Positions 60,917 through 64,000 of a stretch of 64,000 nt of DNA are shown in pieces; the first letter of the stretch is position 1; every line of letters begins with the position of its first letter. A model generated the notes under the pieces. The model searched no databases. It saw nothing but the letters and a program-made list of their open reading frames with translations, and was not told where the DNA came from. The DNA comes from Sulfurimonas denitrificans DSM 1251 (GTDB lineage: Bacteria > Campylobacterota > Campylobacteria > Campylobacterales > Sulfurimonadaceae). The position numbers and the translations under genes were made by a program. The stretch is taken from contig NC_007575.1 of NCBI RefSeq assembly GCF_000012965.1, positions 682,001 through 746,000 on the forward strand. The letters run 5' to 3'.

Positions 60917-62007
60917 TGGGTAATAGATCATTAAAGATTGGTAAACATATAATAGAAAAACCAATAGTTCAAGGCGGAATGGGTGTTGGAGTAAGTTGGG
61001 ACTCTCTTGCTGGGAATGTCTCAAAAGAGGGCGGTTTGGGAGTGATAAGTGCTGTTGGAACTGGCTATTATGAAGATAAAAAGTATGCTTCAAAACTTGT
61101 AGCTGGAAGACCTCTTGATGTTCTTGGTTTCTACTCTAAAGAGGGGTTTGATGCAATTATAAAAAATGCAAGAAAAATTTGTGGAGATAAACCACTTGCT
61201 GCAAATATTTTATATGCGATTAACGATTATGAGCGTGTTGTAAGAGATGCTTGTGAGAGTGGAATTGATATTATTATAACAGGAGCTGGTCTTCCTACAA
61301 ATATGCCAGAGTTTACAGAGGGCTATCCTGACGTTGCTCTTGTTCCCATAGTCTCATCAGCTAAGGCACTAAAGATAATTTGCAAAAGATGGCAGAAGAG
61401 ATACAACAGACTTCCTGATGCAGTAGTTTTAGAGGGTCCAAAGAGTGGAGGACACCAAGGTTTTACTTATGAGCAGTGTGCAATGGAGGAAAACCAGTTG
61501 GAAAATCTAGTTAGACCGGTTGTGGAAGAGGCTGCTCTTTGGGGAGATATTCCAGTAATTGCAGCTGGTGGCATTTGGGATAAAAATGATATTGATGAGA
61601 TGATGGCTCTTGGTGCCTCAGGTGTACAGATGGGAACTCGTTTTATTGCTACTCATGAGTGTGATGCACATGATAACTTCAAAAAAGTACTTCTTGATGC
61701 AAAAAAAGAGGATATTCAACTTTTTTCATCTCCTGTAGGTTATCCTGCTCAAGGAATTAGAACAAATTTAACTTTGCTTGTTGAGAAAAGAGAGGGACCA
61801 GCTATAAAATGTATATCAAACTGCGTTGCTCCATGTAATCGTGGTGAAGAGGCAAAAGAGGTTGGTTACTGTATTGCAGATAGATTGAGTGATGCGTATA
61901 ATGGAAATCTTGAAACTGGGCTATTTTTCTCTGGCACAAATGGATATAGAGTTGATAAAATTATCTCAGTAAAAGAGCTAATGGATAAGCTAGTAAATGG
62001 TGAATAG
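60916..62007 (+). CDS. Nitronate monooxygenase/FabK-like flavoprotein
   Basis: 363 residues, TIM-barrel FMN enzyme of the NMO/2-nitropropane dioxygenase group. Visible are PIVQGGMGVGVS at the start, EGPKSGGHQGF, and VIAAGGIWDKNDIDEMMALGASGVQMGTRF binding the FMN phosphate. A cysteine group CISNCVAPCN near the C-terminus is unusual for plain NMO and is seen in related oxidoreductases. It could act on nitronates or be an enoyl-ACP reductase-like enzyme. Confidence 0.8.
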   Translation: MGNRSLKIGKHIIEKPIVQGGMGVGVSWDSLAGNVSKEGGLGVISAVGTGYYEDKKYASKLVAGRPLDVLGFYSKEGFDAIIKNARKICGDKPLAANILYAINDYERVVRDACESGIDIIITGAGLPTNMPEFTEGYPDVALVPIVSSAKALKIICKRWQKRYNRLPDAVVLEGPKSGGHQGFTYEQCAMEENQLENLVRPVVEEAALWGDIPVIAAGGIWDKNDIDEMMALGASGVQMGTRFIATHECDAHDNFKKVLLDAKKEDIQLFSSPVGYPAQGIRTNLTLLVEKREGPAIKCISNCVAPCNRGEEAKEVGYCIADRLSDAYNGNLETGLFFSGTNGYRVDKIISVKELMDKLVNGE

Positions 62008-62015
62008 TTTAAGAT

Positions 62016-63425
62016 ATGATTAAACCTTTTCTATTACTACTCTCTTTTTTTATAGCTTCAGGCTTATTTGCTAACAGTGAAATACTCAAACGTGCCCAAA
62101 AGCAGATGCAAAGTGGTTCTACAAGTGAAATTTTTCGTGCATATAATGACTATAAAAGTCTATATCTACATTCGATGGTAGAAGATGATTATGAGTTAAA
62201 AACAGAGTGTTTAGATGGCATAGTAAAGAGTGGAAATAGGCTAAGTATAGATGTAAGCAAGTATGAAGCGGAGCTAAAGAGCCTCTCTAAAACTAACTAC
62301 AATAAACCAGAACCAAAAGCAAATAAAAAAACAAAGCATATTGAAGAAATACATGTAGAAACACTGGCTAAACTAAAATCAACTTCATGGCGTGGTGAAA
62401 CACTTCTTATTGATTTTGACAAAAGTATAAGTGGCGAGCAGATTAACTATTTTACTCTACATGATAATAGAAAGAGTAAGTATAGATATGTTTTTGATAT
62501 AAAAACTACAATGCTTACGAGTTCGCACAATATAAATAAAAATAGTGTCGCCAATATAAAAATTGCACAATTTAATCCTACAACTCTGCGTTTAGTTATA
62601 GAAAACAACTCTCCCCTTAAAATTACATATAACGTCAACAATAGTGCACTTGAGATAGCCCTTAACACTGAGGGTGTTACTGTTATAGCAGAAAAAAAAG
62701 TACAAGAAAAAAATATTTATGACAAAAGCATTCAATCAACAAAATATAACAACAAAACTATTGTTATTGATCCAGGACATGGCGGAACAGATCCAGGGGC
62801 TATTGGGCATAAAGGTTATAGAGAAAAAATCATAGTTTTTAATATCTCAAAAGAGCTAGAAAATATCTTAAGAGTGCGTGGTTATAAAGTCTTAATGACA
62901 AGAAAAGATGATACATTTGTAAAGTTAAGCAAAAGAACTGAGTTTGCAAATGATAAAAAAGCAGATATTTTTGTCAGTATTCATGCAAATGCAGTACCAG
63001 CTGCAAATGCTCAAAATGTACATGGTATTGAGTGCTATTTTCTCTCGCCTTCACGCTCAGAGAGAGCAAAAAAAGCAGCTGCACAGGAGAACTCTGCTGA
63101 TATGAGTGATATGAACATGTATGGTAAAGATAGCTATCTGAACCTTTTAAACCACCACAATATTTTAGCTTCAAATAAACTAGCTATTGATTTGCAACGA
63201 GGAATGCTCGGGCTACTTAATCAAAAATATAGTGATGTAAAAGATGGTGGAGTGAGAGAGGGTCCTTTTTGGGTTTTAGTTGGAGCGCAAATGCCTTCTG
63301 TTTTAGTAGAAGTTGGTTTTATCTCACACCCAAAAGAGGCGGAGCGTCTAGTTAGCAACGATTATATAAAGCTCATTGCAAGAGGCTTAGCCGATGGGAT
63401 TGAGAGATATTTTACAAATAACTAA
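62016..63425 (+). CDS. amiA: N-acetylmuramoyl-L-alanine amidase (Amidase_3)
   Basis: 469 residues with signal peptide MIKPFLLLLSFFIASGLFAN. A helical region and an AMIN-like beta domain (about 120-225) precede the zinc amidase: IVIDPGHGGTDPGAIG, the REKIIVFNISKEL glutamate region, FVSIHANA and VLVEVGFISHPKE. It cuts the sugar-peptide bond of peptidoglycan to part daughter cells. Campylobacterota usually have one such amidase. Confidence 0.93.
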   Translation: MIKPFLLLLSFFIASGLFANSEILKRAQKQMQSGSTSEIFRAYNDYKSLYLHSMVEDDYELKTECLDGIVKSGNRLSIDVSKYEAELKSLSKTNYNKPEPKANKKTKHIEEIHVETLAKLKSTSWRGETLLIDFDKSISGEQINYFTLHDNRKSKYRYVFDIKTTMLTSSHNINKNSVANIKIAQFNPTTLRLVIENNSPLKITYNVNNSALEIALNTEGVTVIAEKKVQEKNIYDKSIQSTKYNNKTIVIDPGHGGTDPGAIGHKGYREKIIVFNISKELENILRVRGYKVLMTRKDDTFVKLSKRTEFANDKKADIFVSIHANAVPAANAQNVHGIECYFLSPSRSERAKKAAAQENSADMSDMNMYGKDSYLNLLNHHNILASNKLAIDLQRGMLGLLNQKYSDVKDGGVREGPFWVLVGAQMPSVLVEVGFISHPKEAERLVSNDYIKLIARGLADGIERYFTNN

Positions 63426-63441
63426 AGAGGTATAAAAAAGA

Positions 63442-64000
63442 TTAATTCTCTTTTTTATACTCTAAATCTCCAGCAATCGCCTCTTTTTCATTAATTATTT
63501 TTTCTATCTGTTTTTTTACTAAGTCATATCTGTACTGTTCTTTAAAGCCTATAATGCGACCTCCAGCAGCATTTGGATGTCCGCCTCCGCCACACCACTC
63601 TTTTGAAATCTGAGATACGCTTACGTTGTTGTTTGCTCTAAAGCTTAGTGTCCCTCTAAAGCTTACATCAACAATAAAATCATACTCTGGGTAGGCGAGT
63701 AAAAAGCCGTTCCCTATGATTGAAGTATTTCCAACTCCATAACTAAGAAAACCTCTATAACCTTTATAATAGATAGTTTTTTCATCTTTTGCATCTCCTA
63801 AGAGTTTTACAACATAAGTAGTTGCTAAATTATCTAGAGTGTCATTTTTATCTATTTTAAAAAAGTTTTTCTTTAACATGTGAATATTTTCATCTAAAAC
63901 AATAGGAGCATCAGCCTCATCCATAAATTTTACAGCTTCATGTAAAAGTGATAGTTTGTAGTTATTGTCTTGCTCAGCGAACATAATCTTATTTAATTCT
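63442..64000 (-). CDS. DHH family phosphoesterase, C-terminal part (partial)
   Basis: At least 185 residues; the frame stays open to the window edge, so the methionine at 63984 is likely internal and the N-terminal DHH domain lies beyond. The DHHA1 signature CGGGGHPNAAGGRI is clear. Such proteins cleave short RNAs or cyclic dinucleotide products (NrnB/NrnA type). It converges on the amidase gene, 16 bases apart. Confidence 0.82.
   Translation of the reverse strand, partial: ELNKIMFAEQDNNYKLSLLHEAVKFMDEADAPIVLDENIHMLKKNFFKIDKNDTLDNLATTYVVKLLGDAKDEKTIYYKGYRGFLSYGVGNTSIIGNGFLLAYPEYDFIVDVSFRGTLSFRANNNVSVSQISKEWCGGGGHPNAAGGRIIGFKEQYRYDLVKKQIEKIINEKEAIAGDLEYKKEN

Overview
The window looks like chromosome of a member of the Campylobacterota (Epsilonproteobacteria), most likely a Sulfurimonas-type organism. 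The DNA is AT-rich. Two gene orders match Campylobacter/Sulfurimonas chromosomes as I know them: M23 peptidase-lpxC-tsaB-thrB-ylxR-infB-rbfA-rimP, and sppA-amidohydrolase-aroQ-folK-flhF-flhG-(small membrane protein)-fliA-fliM-fliY. The amidohydrolase fits the futalosine route to menaquinone.

Layout: 1-18065 is core housekeeping DNA (NAD synthesis, flagellar export gate flhB, cell wall and lipid A, translation factors, riboflavin, menaquinone, DNA repair, shikimate, folate). 18062-18406 is the first 114-115 codons of flhF. 18407-36033 is a complete Tn7-like transposon of 17,627 bp. 36034-36971 is the rest of flhF, followed by flhG, fliA, fliM, fliY, a LOG-family gene and mnmA. 42663-48256 is one rRNA operon (16S, tRNA-Ala(TGC), 23S, 5S) with long processing stems. 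48402-64000 is again core DNA: a secreted EEP-fold nuclease, an M3 peptidase, an unusual cytoplasmic trypsin-like protease with a partner, a diguanylate cyclase, a formate/nitrite channel, pyrH-rpoZ-spoT-tyrS, a nitronate monooxygenase-like enzyme, a murein amidase and a DHH phosphoesterase cut by the window end.

The central discovery is the transposon. Both termini begin TGTCATTTACAA as inverted repeats (24 of 27 outer bases match), the 5-bp target duplication GTATG is exact, and removing the element plus one GTATG rejoins flhF in frame as a 425-codon gene. The element carries tnsA, tnsB, a short tnsC, tniQ and, alone at the opposite end, a probable tnsE. Insertion inside an ordinary gene rather than beside glmS or a tRNA suits a TnsE-type target choice.

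The cargo looks like two defence modules. At the left end is a two-gene unit of a DUF262 protein and an ABC-type ATPase. On the right is an apparent operon, behind a perfect TTGACA-17-TATAAT promoter, of a type I DNA methylase (hsdM), a frameshifted specificity subunit (hsdS), a McrB-like AAA+ protein fused to a methyltransferase-like domain with a degenerate NPTH motif, and a McrC-like PD-DxK nuclease with a C-terminal R-x4-H (HEPN-like) motif. There is no hsdR. A type I recognition/modification pair joined to a McrBC-type effector is the best candidate here for an undescribed system. All assignments come from reading motifs by eye; no database search was run.
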